DNA of 64,000 nt from Planctomycetota bacterium (GCA_009691855.1 SIAI01000012.1:1-64000), one strand, 5' to 3'; counted from the first letter of the stretch, positions 41,476 to 51,196 are shown. The notes: generated from the letters alone by a model not told the origin. Numbers and translations: made by a program.

Positions 41476-42615
41476 GTGGATCAAGACGACAAGCGGCGCT
41501 TCCAGGAACGAGCGCAACGAGCCTCCAAGAAGCACAAGACCCTGGCCGAGCTGAAGCTGCAGAAGGAAGAGGCACGCCGACGCCGCGCGCGGCGGCGCAA
41601 GCCGTCACACGAGCGCTGGCGGGCGGACGACGAGGAGCAGGCGCTGTTCGAGAAGCTCGGGCCGCGGCGCGAGCGCGCGCCGCGCAGCACGCAAGGCGCG
41701 GCGAACGCAGCCGAGCCGCCGGCCACCCTCGAGGTCGGGCTCGTCGTCGGCGTGGCGCGCGGGCGCGTACGGCTCGAGTGCGGCAGCGAGTGCTTGCCCG
41801 CGGTACTCCTGCCCACGCTCGAGCTCGCGGTGGGGGATCGGGTCGGCTTCGAGCGTCGTGCGGGCGGGTTGCTGCTCGTGCGCGAGCTGCACGCGCGCTC
41901 GAGCTGGCTGGCGCGGCCCGATCCGGCGCACCCGCAGCGGCGCCTCGTGCTGGCGGCCAACGTCGAGCTCGTGCTGTGCGTCGTGGCGGCCCGGGAGCCG
42001 CGCTGGAAGCCCGGCTTCGTCGACCGCGTGTTGCTGGCGGCCGAGGAGGGCCGGGCGCGCGTGCGCATCGTGGTCAACAAGGTCGACCTGCTCGCGGCGC
42101 CCGAGCGCGCAGCGCTCACGGAGGAGCTCGCGCCCTACGCGGCGATCGGGGCCGAGGCGCTGTGCCTCTCGGCCGCGAGCGGCGAGGGTCTCGAGCTCCT
42201 GCGCGAGCTCACCCGCGGGCGGACCTGCGCCTTCGTCGGCCCGAGCGGGGTGGGTAAGTCCTCGCTGCTCAACGCCCTGGATCCGTCGCGGACGCGCGCG
42301 ACCGGAGCCGTGCGCGCGTCCGACGGCAAGGGCCGGCACACGACGAGCGCGGCCGAGCTCGTCACGCTGGCCAACGGCGCGCGCCTGATCGACACGCCCG
42401 GCGTGCGCCAGTTCGGCTTGCTGGGCCTCGAGCGGCGCGCGCTGGCCTCGTACTTCCCCGAGTTCGCGGAGTTCGCGCGGCACTGCCGCTTCCGCGATTG
42501 CTCGCACCGGGTCGAGCCCGCCTGTGCCGTGCGCGCAGCAGCGCAGGCCGGCGCGTTCTCCGCGCGACGCTTCGCGACCTATGCGCGCATCCACGCCTCG
42601 CTGGGGGATGCTTGA
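41476..42615 (+). CDS. rsgA: ribosome small-subunit-dependent GTPase RsgA
   Basis: A 379-residue circularly permuted GTPase that assists late 30S maturation. A basic N-terminal extension of about 60 residues (RRRARRRKPSHERWRADDEE) precedes an OB-like domain. The GTPase motifs come in permuted order: G4 VNKVDLL, then G5 LSAASGEGLELL, then G1 VGPSGVGKSSLLNALDP, then G3 DTPGVRQFG. The C-terminal zinc site is seen in HCRFRDCSHRVEPACAV. I choose the GTG at 41476 (MDQDDKRRFQERAQR), since earlier codons in the frame are Arg/Pro-rich shadow. It converges with the cation-efflux gene, separated by three bases. Confidence 0.95.
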   Translation: MDQDDKRRFQERAQRASKKHKTLAELKLQKEEARRRRARRRKPSHERWRADDEEQALFEKLGPRRERAPRSTQGAANAAEPPATLEVGLVVGVARGRVRLECGSECLPAVLLPTLELAVGDRVGFERRAGGLLLVRELHARSSWLARPDPAHPQRRLVLAANVELVLCVVAAREPRWKPGFVDRVLLAAEEGRARVRIVVNKVDLLAAPERAALTEELAPYAAIGAEALCLSAASGEGLELLRELTRGRTCAFVGPSGVGKSSLLNALDPSRTRATGAVRASDGKGRHTTSAAELVTLANGARLIDTPGVRQFGLLGLERRALASYFPEFAEFARHCRFRDCSHRVEPACAVRAAAQAGAFSARRFATYARIHASLGDA

Positions 42616-42618
42616 GCG

Positions 42619-43569
42619 CTACGAGACTCGTCCCGCCACCTGCGGATGCCCGCCGGGGCAGGGATTCACCTCGAGCGTGACGTGCACGAGGCATTCGATG
42701 TCCGCCAGGCGCGCCTTGTAGTGCTCGGGCGGCTGGGCCTCGTCGCTCACCAGCGAGACGATGGCCGCGAAGCGCCCCGGGCCGACGCGCCACACGTGCA
42801 GGTCGATCACGCGGTCGCCGTTCGTGCCCTCGAGCAGCGTGCGCACGCGCGCGGCGAGCTCGGGGTCGCGTTCCGTGTCGAGCAGCACCGCGCCGGCGTC
42901 GCGCGCGAGGCCGTAGGACCAGCGCAGGATCACCACCGCGCCCAGCAAGCCGCACACGGGGTCGAGCCAGCTCCAGCCGAGGTACTTGCCGGCCAGCAGC
43001 GCGCCGATGGCGAACACCGAGGTCAGCGCGTCGGCCAAGACGTGCAGGTAGGCCGAGCGCAGGTTGTGGTCGTGGTGGCCGTGCGCGTGCCCCGCGTCGT
43101 GCTCGTGCGCGTGGTCGCCGCGCAGCAGGAACGCGCTCACCAGATTCACCGCCAGGCCGATCACCGCCACGACCAGCGCCTCGTCGAAGCGGATCGCGGG
43201 CGCGTCCAGCAGGTGGCGCAACGACTCGTAGCCGATCAGCGTCGCCACCGCGGCGAGCAGCACCGCGCTGGTGAAGCCCGCCAGATCGCCGACCTTGCCG
43301 GTGCCGAAGACGTAGCGCGAGTTCTGCGCGTGGCGGCGCGCGAAGGCGTAGGCCGCGGCCGAGATCGACAGCGCCCCGGCGTGCGTGGCCATGTGCCAGC
43401 CGTCGGCCAGCAGCGCCATCGATTCCGTTAAGAGCCCGACGGCGATCTCGACCGCCATCATCACCAGCGTGAGCGCGATCACGAGCCGTGTGCGGCGCTC
43501 GTTCTCGGCGTGGTGCGCGCCGAGGAAGTCGTGGCGCTGGCGCCAGCGCTCCAGCGGATGGTCGTGCAT
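42619..43569 (-). CDS. cation diffusion facilitator, DmeF/ZitB-like
   Basis: A 316-residue inner-membrane metal/proton antiporter. Six membrane segments are visible. The metal-site pattern occurs twice, in MALLADGWHMATHAGALSIS and YLHVLADALTSVFAIGALLA. A His-rich cytoplasmic loop (RGDHAHEHDAGHAHGHHDH, about residues 150-168) fits DmeF-type Co/Ni or Zn exporters. A C-terminal cytoplasmic domain follows (VIDLHVWRVGPGRFAAIVSL). The length is normal. The metal specificity is not certain. It converges with rsgA. Confidence 0.92.
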   Translation of the reverse strand: MHDHPLERWRQRHDFLGAHHAENERRTRLVIALTLVMMAVEIAVGLLTESMALLADGWHMATHAGALSISAAAYAFARRHAQNSRYVFGTGKVGDLAGFTSAVLLAAVATLIGYESLRHLLDAPAIRFDEALVVAVIGLAVNLVSAFLLRGDHAHEHDAGHAHGHHDHNLRSAYLHVLADALTSVFAIGALLAGKYLGWSWLDPVCGLLGAVVILRWSYGLARDAGAVLLDTERDPELAARVRTLLEGTNGDRVIDLHVWRVGPGRFAAIVSLVSDEAQPPEHYKARLADIECLVHVTLEVNPCPGGHPQVAGRVS

Positions 43570-43597
43570 CGGCAGCCATCGTATCGGCTGCCGCGCG

Positions 43598-45571
43598 CTA
43601 CTTCGCGACGGCGGGCAGGCGGTAGCGTCCGCTCTCGTACAGGATCCCCGGCAGGAGCGCGTGGGCCAGGGCGTCGCGCACGAGCTCGGGATCGTCGTCC
43701 CGCGGCTGCAGGCGCCAGTCGACGACGCGGAAGCTGCGCGGCGGCGCGCCGCCGGGATGGACCACCAGGCGGTCGTCGACCAGGAAGCCGTGGTTGTCGT
43801 TGAACTGCAGGATCGCGCGGCCGGGGATGTCCGGCGACAGGTTGAGCAGGTCGCGGCCGATCATCGGGTGCACCGTCTCGAGCCCGAGGAGCCCGAGCGC
43901 GGTCGGCGCGAGGTCGATCTGGCTCGCCACGCGCTCGTAGGTCGTGCCGGGCGCGACGAGCGCGCCGATGAACAGCCCAGGGATGTGGAACTTGTCCACC
44001 GGGATCAGGTCGGGGCCGTAGGTGCGCTCGTCATGATCGGCGACGACCAGGAACAGCGTGTCGGCGTAGTAGCGCTCCTTCTTGGCGCGCTCGAAGAGCT
44101 GGCCGATGGCGTAGTCGGCGTACTTGACGGTGTTGTTGCGCGTCGCCTTCTCGGCGTCGTGGAGCTCGATGCGCCCGTCGGGGAACTCGTAGGGCGAGTG
44201 GTTCGTGGTCGAGAGCACGAGCGCGAAAAAGGGCTGCTCGCCGTGGGCGACGAAGACCTCGTTCGCCTTCTGCATCAGGTCCTCGTCGGACACGCCCCAC
44301 GTGCCGCGGAAGGCGGGCTGCGCGTAGTCGTCCTCGTTGAAGCAGCGCTCGAAGCCGTTGGCCAGGAAGAAGGCCGCCATGTTGTCGAAGTGGCTCTCGC
44401 CGCCGTAGACGAAGTCGGTGGCGTAGCCGTGCTGCTTCAGCAGCGCGGCCAGGGTGAAGAAGTCCGCCTGCGAGCGGCTGAGCTTGACCACGCTGTCGCC
44501 GGGTGTGGGCAGGAAACCCGAGACGACCGCCTCGATGCCGCGCACGGTGCGCGTGCCGGTGCAGAAGAGCTTCGTGAGCAGCAGGCCCTCCTTCGTCAAC
44601 GCGTCGAGGCACGGCGTGAGCGCTTTGCCGCCCAGACAGCCGACGAACTCGGCGCCCAGGCTCTCCTCCAGCACGATCACGAGGTTCTTCGGGCGCGCGC
44701 CGCTCGCGCGCGAGCCCTGGCGGCGCAGGAAGGGCACGTCGCCGGTGAGGCGCTCGGTGGGCGCCGAATCGAGGTAGCGTCCGACGCGCGCGAACACCTC
44801 CTCTTCTTGCATCTTGCCGTACAGCTCGGCCGGCGAGCGCTCGTGGCGCACGTCATACCAGGCGCGCGCGACGGTGTAGCTCGAGTTCAGCGCCAGCTGG
44901 TTGACGATGTTCTGGCCCGAGAAGGCCACCATCGCGGCGTTGATCGGGCGGTGTTGCAGCGTGCCGCGGATGCCGAGGAAGAGCAGCGGCGCGCAGGCCA
45001 GCAGCGCCACGCCACGCCGCACGGCGCTCCAGCTCGCCGAGTCGCGCGCGAGCCGGGCGCCGAGACGCGCTCCGCCGTACAGGCACACGACGATCGCCAG
45101 CGCCACCAAGAGGAGGTTCACGCGGTACTGCGCCCACAGCGTGGCGAACACCTCGCGCGAGCCCAGGTACTCGATGAACAGGCGATTCGGGCGCGCGTCG
45201 TACTGCTCGATGAAGTCGAAGCTGATCGCCTCCAGCGCCACCAGAACCGTCAGCACCAGCGCGAAGTAGAGCGCCAGCGCCCGCCGCGCTCGCCGCAGCA
45301 GCGCCGCCGGCGCGAGCAGCACGAACAGCATCGGCAGGGCGAGCGCGTAGCCGACGGTGGCCAGGTCGATGCGCAGGCCGAGCGGGAAGACGAGGCCGTA
45401 GCGTGGCTCCAGCGCGGCGCGCGCGTGGAAGGCGAGCACGAGCAGCAAGCGTCCGAGGCTCAGCACGAGCAGACTGCCCAGCGCCAGGCCGCCCAGATAG
45501 GCGAGCGGGCCGAGCTTCGCGCTCCAGCAACGGCTCGGCGGCGTTTTGGTGGGGGGCGTCATGCCCACCAT
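43598..45571 (-). CDS. LtaS-like phosphoglycerol transferase family protein
   Basis: A 657-residue protein. Four or five membrane segments lie in the first 230 residues, for example YLGGLALGSLLVLSLGRLLL and YALALPMLFVLLAPAALL. An extracellular sulfatase-superfamily domain follows. The nucleophile is expected to be Thr in FCTGTRTVRGIEAVVSGFLP. Metal motifs are LVIVLEESLGAEFVGCLGGK and LFLVVADHDERTYGPDLIPV. Such enzymes move phosphoglycerol or phosphoethanolamine groups onto lipids or glycans. The ATG at 45571 (MVGMTPPTK) is chosen; an ATG at 45562 is also possible. It may decorate the polymers handled elsewhere in the window. Confidence 0.85.
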   Translation of the reverse strand: MVGMTPPTKTPPSRCWSAKLGPLAYLGGLALGSLLVLSLGRLLLVLAFHARAALEPRYGLVFPLGLRIDLATVGYALALPMLFVLLAPAALLRRARRALALYFALVLTVLVALEAISFDFIEQYDARPNRLFIEYLGSREVFATLWAQYRVNLLLVALAIVVCLYGGARLGARLARDSASWSAVRRGVALLACAPLLFLGIRGTLQHRPINAAMVAFSGQNIVNQLALNSSYTVARAWYDVRHERSPAELYGKMQEEEVFARVGRYLDSAPTERLTGDVPFLRRQGSRASGARPKNLVIVLEESLGAEFVGCLGGKALTPCLDALTKEGLLLTKLFCTGTRTVRGIEAVVSGFLPTPGDSVVKLSRSQADFFTLAALLKQHGYATDFVYGGESHFDNMAAFFLANGFERCFNEDDYAQPAFRGTWGVSDEDLMQKANEVFVAHGEQPFFALVLSTTNHSPYEFPDGRIELHDAEKATRNNTVKYADYAIGQLFERAKKERYYADTLFLVVADHDERTYGPDLIPVDKFHIPGLFIGALVAPGTTYERVASQIDLAPTALGLLGLETVHPMIGRDLLNLSPDIPGRAILQFNDNHGFLVDDRLVVHPGGAPPRSFRVVDWRLQPRDDDPELVRDALAHALLPGILYESGRYRLPAVAK

Positions 45572-45631
45572 ATCTAGCAAGACGCGCGCGCCGGGGCGCG
45601 CCTCACTGGCGTCCTTGCCGCGCGGAACGTG

Positions 45632-46465
45632 CTACTTCTTGACGCGTTCCGGCATCGGCTCGAGCGCGCCGGAGTCCTTCAGCGCCGCGAGCAGGCGCTC
45701 CTTCCACGCCGGTCGGCACACCAGCAGCTCGTGGTTCTTCGGGTTCTTCTGGTTGTACACGTGCTCCTCGCCGCGCAGCTTGGAGACGTGCCAGCCCAGC
45801 GCGCGCGCCACGCTCTCGGGCGCGCAGGTGTCCCACTCCTTGAGCCCTACGGTGTGCGCGTAGATGTCGGCCTCGCCGGCCAGGAGGCGCGAGACCTTGT
45901 AGCCGGCCGAGCCGCAGGGCACGAGCACGCCGTCGAGCGCGCGCGCGAACTTCTCGACCCACGGCGGCGCGTGGCTGCGGCTGACGGCGATGCGCGGGCG
46001 CGCGGGTTGCGCGCTGGATCCGAGCGCGAGCGTCGAGCCCTTGGTCGAGCCCGCGCGCGACTGGCCCGGCACGCACACGCCCCACAGGACGTCGTCGTCG
46101 GCCGGCAAGGCGACGGCCGCCAGCGCGCAGCGTCCGCCGACCGTCAGCGCCACGTGCACGGCCCAGTCGGCGCGCAGCTCGCTGAACTCCTGCGTGCCGT
46201 CGAGCGGGTCCACGATCCACGTGCGCGTCTTGCTCAGGCGCTCGGCCGAGTCCACGGTCTCCTCGGAGAGGATGCCGTCCTGCGGATAACGCCCGCGGAT
46301 GAAGCCCTGCAGGAAGCCGTCGGCCGCCTGGTCGCCGATGTCGGCCAACATCTTGCCCTCCCAGCGCTTCTCGGCGCGCAGACCCAGCCCGCGCCGGCCG
46401 GCCTCGCGCGCGGCTTCGATGGCAAAAGCGACGTCCCGCTCGATCTCCTGGTCGCTCAGCTTCAT
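45632..46465 (-). CDS. cysQ: 3'(2'),5'-bisphosphate nucleotidase / inositol monophosphatase family
   Basis: A 277-residue cytoplasmic Mg-dependent phosphatase, likely hydrolysing PAP to AMP. It has the family motifs ADIGDQAADGFLQG, ILSEETVDSAERL, the metal-binding WIVDPLDGTQEFSELRADWA, and EWDTCAPESVARALG. I use the ATG at 46465 (MKLSDQEIERDVAFAIEAAR); a longer frame to 46774 enters the FIST gene. The name cysQ follows the closest family; an inositol-1-phosphatase activity is also possible. FIST gene downstream sense: the FIST stop lies 58 bases upstream of this start on the same strand. Confidence 0.85.
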   Translation of the reverse strand: MKLSDQEIERDVAFAIEAAREAGRRGLGLRAEKRWEGKMLADIGDQAADGFLQGFIRGRYPQDGILSEETVDSAERLSKTRTWIVDPLDGTQEFSELRADWAVHVALTVGGRCALAAVALPADDDVLWGVCVPGQSRAGSTKGSTLALGSSAQPARPRIAVSRSHAPPWVEKFARALDGVLVPCGSAGYKVSRLLAGEADIYAHTVGLKEWDTCAPESVARALGWHVSKLRGEEHVYNQKNPKNHELLVCRPAWKERLLAALKDSGALEPMPERVKK

Positions 46466-46523
46466 GGCAGCAGTATCGGCAGGCGCAGGGTCGGACTCCA
46501 CGGCGAGGTTCGGCGCGCGCGCG

Positions 46524-47762
46524 TCAGCCCTCGGCGCGCTGACGGAACAGGGCCAGCGAGGCCGTGAAGCCGTGCAGGAAGTTGCGCCCGCCCACCGGGC
46601 CGATCTCGCCCACGGCGAAGAAGCCGGCCAGGGGCAGGTCGGGGCCGAGCAGCGTGCGTATGCAGCTCGCGTCGTGGTCGGGCTTGCCGAACATGCGTTG
46701 GCCGCGGCCGTTGCAGGAGAACAAGAGCGCCCCGCACGCAGCGCCTGCGCTCGCGGCGCTGAGGCCGTGGGCACTCACCAGGGCTTGCAGGTCCTCGCCG
46801 GCCGAGGCCGCGTCGCGCACCAAGAGCTGCACCGTCTGCCCGCGGCGCACGAAGTCGGCCACGACGACCGAGCGCTCGCGCTGGTTCAGGGCCATGATCC
46901 CGCGCACCAGGAAGTCGCCGCGCTGGAAGCGCGTGCGCGTCGCGTCGATGGCCAAGCCCAGGAAGGGCATGTTCTGGCGCTCGCGCAGCGCAGGCTCGAC
47001 CTTCCACAGCTCGTTGAGCGTTTCCATCAAGACCTCGAGCGCGGGCTTGCCGCCGAGCTTCTTGATCGCGTTGCGCTCGCAGTCGGTGATGACCCAGGGC
47101 TTGCCCACCGGGCGGCAGCCCTGGCTGACCACGGGATGGAGCTCGATGTCTCCCTCCAGCACGAGGCCGTGGCAACCGCCATCGTGCACGCCTTCGGCGC
47201 TGAAGAAGAAGGTCTGCCCGGGACCCAGCGCGCCGCTGGCCATGCCGCCGATCGCGGGCACGCCGGGCAGCTCGTCGTTGAGCCGCGTGAGGAACGCGTC
47301 GGCCGGAAAGGTGTACGGGTCGGCGGTGAGCACCAGGCACGCGCGCTCCGCATCGCCCACCTGGGGCAGGCGCGAGAACACGGGCTCGCCGTCGTCGCCA
47401 GCGTGGGCCGTGACCTCGAACGGGCGCACCTCGGTGCCAGGCAGGGTCGCGGCCCACAGCGCGAGGCCCGGGCTGCCCTCGACCTCACGCGAACCGGCGA
47501 TCACGCTCTCGGCCGTGCAGCCCGCGACCACGCGCGCGCCGGTGGCGCGGGCGAGCGCGGGGCCGAGCTCCTCCAGCGCCGGACCGTGGTGGTGCGTGGC
47601 GAAGGCCAGCAACAGATCGGGTGTCGCGCCGTCGAGTCCGGCCTCGAGCTCGGCCGTGGCCTCGCGCAGCGCGCGCGGTGATTCGGCGAGGATCGACAGC
47701 GCGCCGGCGAAGCGCGGAGCGATCTTGGTGCTCGGTGCACGCGCGGGGGGCGATTGGCTCAC
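46524..47762 (-). CDS. FIST-domain signal transduction protein
   Basis: A 412-residue soluble protein with FIST N (about residues 45-215) and FIST C (about 240-400) domains. Blocks include VVAGCTAESVIAGSREVEGS, FFFSAEGVHDGGCHGLVLEG, and the FIST C end GRGQRMFGKPDHDASCIRTL leading to LAGFFAVGEIGPVGGRNFLH. FIST domains are thought to sense amino acids or other small ligands and often sit on kinases or chemoreceptors; here there is no output domain. The start is GTG at 47762, as in several genes here. Its ligand is not known. Confidence 0.85.
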   Translation of the reverse strand: MSQSPPARAPSTKIAPRFAGALSILAESPRALREATAELEAGLDGATPDLLLAFATHHHGPALEELGPALARATGARVVAGCTAESVIAGSREVEGSPGLALWAATLPGTEVRPFEVTAHAGDDGEPVFSRLPQVGDAERACLVLTADPYTFPADAFLTRLNDELPGVPAIGGMASGALGPGQTFFFSAEGVHDGGCHGLVLEGDIELHPVVSQGCRPVGKPWVITDCERNAIKKLGGKPALEVLMETLNELWKVEPALRERQNMPFLGLAIDATRTRFQRGDFLVRGIMALNQRERSVVVADFVRRGQTVQLLVRDAASAGEDLQALVSAHGLSAASAGAACGALLFSCNGRGQRMFGKPDHDASCIRTLLGPDLPLAGFFAVGEIGPVGGRNFLHGFTASLALFRQRAEG

Positions 47763-48097
47763 GGTTGATCCTATCCTCCGCCGTCGGGCGGGTTTCGCGC
47801 AAGGGAGGCCCCGTGTTCAGGCGCACGAGTTCGTACCACATCCTGGGCCTTCGCGGGGTCAGCGTCCGCGCTCCTCTTCCCAGCCTCGTTCCATCCTCGC
47901 GCTGTCGTCGGCGCGCCCCCGCAAACGCGCGCCAACGAGCGGCTCCACTCGCTCGTGGGCCTGGACAACAGGGAAGGGGTGCGCGGCTGAGGTACGCGTG
48001 GCACAATCCGGGGCCGCGCACCCGAGGCGCGGCCGCCGAGCTCACCCCGCTCGAGCCGTACGACGCATCGGTTCCTGAGGCCACGCCAGAGAGAGCC
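47763..48097. other. 335-bp divergent gap between FIST gene and korA
   Basis: No coding frame is convincing. The stretch must contain the promoters of the FIST gene and korAB. A -10-like CACAAT lies at 48002-48007, 90 bases before the korA ATG, in the context GTGGCACAATCCGGG. No matching -35 at 17 bases is evident. No palindrome or repeat of note was found. Confidence 0.45.
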
Positions 48098-49963
48098 ATG
48101 AGCCAATCGAAGAACCCCGGCTCCGAGTTGCCGCTCCAGCAGCAAGAGGAGGTCGTGATCCGCTTCGCCGGAGACTCCGGCGACGGAATGCAGATCACCG
48201 GCAACCAGTTCACGCACACGTCCGCCATCCTCGGCAACGACCTGGCGACGTTCCCCGACTATCCGGCCGAGATCCGCGCGCCCGCCGGCACGCGTCCGGG
48301 CGTGTCGGCCTTCCAGGTGCGCTTCGGCTCGGCGGACATCCACACGCCGGGCGATCAGCCGGACGTCTTGGTGGCCATGAACCCGGCCGCGCTGATCGTG
48401 AACATCAAGGACCTGAAGGTCGGCGGCACGGTGGTAGTCAACACGGGGCAGTTCGGCGACAGCGACCTGAAGAAGGCCGCCTTGGCCAAGAACCCGCTCA
48501 AGGACGGGACGCTGTCGGCCTACCGCGTGATCGAGATCGACATCAACAAGCGCGTCAGCGAGGCGCTGAAGGGCACCACGCTCTCCTCCAAGGAGGCCCA
48601 GCGCTGCAAGAACTTCTACACCCTCGGGCTGATGTACTGGCTGTACAGCCGGCCGCTCGAGAGCACGCTCAAGTGGCTGGACGAGAAGTTCGTCAAGCGC
48701 CCCGAGCTGGCCGAGGCCAACAAGCTCGCCATGCAGGCCGGCTTCAACGCCGGCGACATCCACGAGCTGTTCCAGGGCCGCTACGAGGTCCACGCCTGCG
48801 ACGTGATGCCCAAGGGCACCTATCGCAACATCATGGGCAACGACGCGCTCGCGATCGGGCTCGTGACCGGCGCCAAGCTGGCGAACCTCGACGTGTTCCT
48901 CGGCTCGTACCCGATCACGCCGGCCTCGGGCATCCTCGAGACGCTCTCGACCTACAAGAACCACGGCGTGATCACGTTCCAGGCCGAGGACGAGATTGCG
49001 GCCATCTGCTCGGCGCTCGGCGCGGCCTACGCCGGACACCTGGGCATCACCTCGACCTCCGGGCCGGGCATGGCGCTCAAGGGCGAGGGCATGGGCCTGG
49101 CCGTGTCGATCGAGCTGCCGCTGATCATCGTCGACATCCAGCGCGGCGGGCCCTCGACCGGCTTGCCGACCAAGACCGAGCAGGCCGACCTCCTGCAGGC
49201 GATCTTCGGGCGCAACAGCGAGGCGCCCATGCCGGTCATCGCGGCCGCCTCGCCGGCCGACGCCTTCGAGGTCGGCATCGAGGCCGTGCGCATCGCCACG
49301 ACCTACATGACGCCGGTGATCGTGCTCTCCGACGGCTACATCGCCAACGGCGCCGAGCCGTGGAAGCTGCCGAAGATCGAGGAGCTCAAGCCGTTCCCGA
49401 AGCCGTTCCTGGGCAGCGTGCCCGAGGGCGGCTTCCTGCCCTATGCGCGCGACCAGCACCTCGCGCGGCCGTGGGTCAAGCCGGGCACGCCGGGGCTCGA
49501 GCACCGCGTCGGCGGTCTCGAAAAGGCGCACCTCACCGGGCACATCAACTACGAACCCGAGAACCACGAGTTCATGGTGCGCATGCGCCAGAACAAGGTC
49601 ATGGGCGTGCGCGAGACGATCCCGACACCCAACGTGTTCGGCGACTCGACCGGCGAGCTCTTGGTGGTCGGCTGGGGCTCGACCAAGGGCGCGATCACGA
49701 GCGCGATCGAGAAGCTGCACGCCAAGGGCCGCAAGGTCTCGAGCCTGCACCTGCGCCACGTCTGGCCGCTGCCCAAGGGCCTGGACAAGATCTTCGGCTG
49801 CTTCCAGTCCGTGCTGGTGCCGGAGATGAACATGGGGCAGATGGCGCGGATCCTGCGTTCCGAATATCCGCAGCACAACATCATCAGCTATCCGAAGGTG
49901 CAGGGCTTGCCGTTCCGCACGTCCGAGCTCATCGCCAAGGTCGAATCGCTCCTGGAGAAGTAA
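48098..49963 (+). CDS. korA: 2-oxoacid:ferredoxin oxidoreductase subunit alpha (KorA, gamma-alpha fusion)
   Basis: A 621-residue subunit. The N-terminal gamma domain (about residues 18-210) has VVIRFAGDSGDGMQITGNQF. The alpha part follows, with LGSYPITPASGILETLSTYK near residue 270 and SGPGMALKGEGMGLAVSIEL. The C-terminal domain has TGELLVVGWGSTKGAITSAI and GKVSSLHLRHVWP-type blocks. It would oxidise 2-oxoglutarate or a similar acid with CoA, reducing ferredoxin. The ATG at 48098 is chosen for the GAGAG just upstream and a start typical of the family. It is followed after two bases by korB. Confidence 0.95.
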   Translation: MSQSKNPGSELPLQQQEEVVIRFAGDSGDGMQITGNQFTHTSAILGNDLATFPDYPAEIRAPAGTRPGVSAFQVRFGSADIHTPGDQPDVLVAMNPAALIVNIKDLKVGGTVVVNTGQFGDSDLKKAALAKNPLKDGTLSAYRVIEIDINKRVSEALKGTTLSSKEAQRCKNFYTLGLMYWLYSRPLESTLKWLDEKFVKRPELAEANKLAMQAGFNAGDIHELFQGRYEVHACDVMPKGTYRNIMGNDALAIGLVTGAKLANLDVFLGSYPITPASGILETLSTYKNHGVITFQAEDEIAAICSALGAAYAGHLGITSTSGPGMALKGEGMGLAVSIELPLIIVDIQRGGPSTGLPTKTEQADLLQAIFGRNSEAPMPVIAAASPADAFEVGIEAVRIATTYMTPVIVLSDGYIANGAEPWKLPKIEELKPFPKPFLGSVPEGGFLPYARDQHLARPWVKPGTPGLEHRVGGLEKAHLTGHINYEPENHEFMVRMRQNKVMGVRETIPTPNVFGDSTGELLVVGWGSTKGAITSAIEKLHAKGRKVSSLHLRHVWPLPKGLDKIFGCFQSVLVPEMNMGQMARILRSEYPQHNIISYPKVQGLPFRTSELIAKVESLLEK

Positions 49964-49965
49964 GC

Positions 49966-50967
49966 ATGACGCCCGAAGCTCAAGCTCCGCTCACCAAGAA
50001 GGACTTCAAGTCGGACCAGGAAGTCCGCTGGTGCCCGGGTTGCGGGGACTACGCGATCCTCAACTCGGTCCAGGGGATCATGGCCACGCTGGGCATCCCG
50101 CGTCACCAGATCTGCTTCGTGTCGGGCATCGGCTGCTCGAGTCGCTTCCCGTATTACATGAACACCTACGGGTTCCACTCGATCCACGGCCGCGCGCCCG
50201 CGATCGCCACCGGGATCAAGACCGCCAACCCCGAGCTCAGCGTGTGGATGGTGACCGGCGACGGCGACGGCCTGTCGATCGGCGGCAACCACATGGCGCA
50301 CATCCTGCGGCGCAACGTCGACCTGAAGATCCTGCTGTTCAACAACGAGATCTACGGCCTCACGAAGGGGCAGTACTCGCCGACCTCGCCCGTGGGCCTG
50401 AAGACGAAGTCCACGCCGATGGGCTCGGTGGACCGGCCCTTCGACCCGCTCAGCTTCGCGCTGGGCTGCGGGGCGACCTTCGTGGCGCGCACGATCGACT
50501 CGCACCTGAAGCACATGGAGCGGGTGCTGCTCGCCGCCGCGCACCACAAGGGCACGGCCTTCGTCGAGATCTACCAGAACTGCGTGATCTTCAACGACGC
50601 GTGCTTCGAGGACTTCGCCGAGAAGGGCGTGCGCGACGAGAAGACGATCGACCTCAAGCCGGGCGAGCCGATGGTGTTCGGCAAGGAGCTCGACAAGGGC
50701 ATCAAGATCGTCGGCTGGGAGCCGCAGATCGTGCCCGCGGCCGAGGCCGACCTGTGGCGCTCGGACACGCACTCGCCGGGCCCGGCCTTCGTGATGTCGC
50801 AGCTGCACCTCGACCCGGCCATGCCGCGCCCGATCGGCATCGTGCGCGACGTGCGCGCGCCGATCTTCGAGGAAGCCGTGCACGACCAGCTGCGTGCGGC
50901 CAAGGCCAAGCGCGGCGCGGGCACGCTCGAGCAGCTGATCTACTCGGGCGAGACCTGGATGGTGTGA
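49966..50967 (+). CDS. korB: 2-oxoacid:ferredoxin oxidoreductase subunit beta (KorB)
   Basis: A 333-residue thiamine-diphosphate subunit. It carries the Cys motif WCPGCGDYAILNSVQ (residues about 22-36) for the 4Fe-4S cluster, GIGCSSRFPYYMNTYGFHSI, and the ThDP motif VTGDGDGLSIGGNHMAHIL. LFNNEIYGLTKGQYSPTSPV is a further family block. It pairs with KorA; together they form the two-subunit enzyme used in the TCA cycle or reductive carbon flux. The ATG at 49966 follows the korA stop by two bases. Use of 2-oxoglutarate is the best guess. Confidence 0.95.
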   Translation: MTPEAQAPLTKKDFKSDQEVRWCPGCGDYAILNSVQGIMATLGIPRHQICFVSGIGCSSRFPYYMNTYGFHSIHGRAPAIATGIKTANPELSVWMVTGDGDGLSIGGNHMAHILRRNVDLKILLFNNEIYGLTKGQYSPTSPVGLKTKSTPMGSVDRPFDPLSFALGCGATFVARTIDSHLKHMERVLLAAAHHKGTAFVEIYQNCVIFNDACFEDFAEKGVRDEKTIDLKPGEPMVFGKELDKGIKIVGWEPQIVPAAEADLWRSDTHSPGPAFVMSQLHLDPAMPRPIGIVRDVRAPIFEEAVHDQLRAAKAKRGAGTLEQLIYSGETWMV

Positions 50968-50968
50968 G

Positions 50969-51196
50969 GTGGGGCTCTTCTCGAAGGAAGAGCCCAAGCA
51001 CGCCGCCATCCGCACGGGCGCGAGGCTCACCTGCCAGGTGTGCGCGTGCGATCTCTTCTTCATGCGCAAGGGCCAGCTCAACACGGCCGTGGCTTCGTTC
51101 TTCAGCCTCGACTGGACGAATCCCACCGCCGACTGTCTCGTGTGTGGCCGCTGTGGCTACGTGCACTGGTTCCTGGGCTCGAAGGACGACGATTGA
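50969..51196 (+). CDS. zinc-ribbon-like small protein, 75 aa
   Basis: A 75-residue protein starting with GTG one base after the korB stop. Two CxxC knuckles, CQVCACDLFFM and CLVCGRCGYVHW, likely bind one zinc. It has no membrane segment. It is probably co-transcribed with korAB, and its stop overlaps the TTG start of the pterin dehydratase gene. The role is unknown. Confidence 0.7.
   Translation: MGLFSKEEPKHAAIRTGARLTCQVCACDLFFMRKGQLNTAVASFFSLDWTNPTADCLVCGRCGYVHWFLGSKDDD

Noticed and set aside
45632..46774. cysQ extended upstream to 46774 (380 codons)
   Set aside because: The extra 103 codons overlap the FIST gene and give an Ala/Arg/Ser-rich sequence; the ATG at 46465 gives the normal family length.
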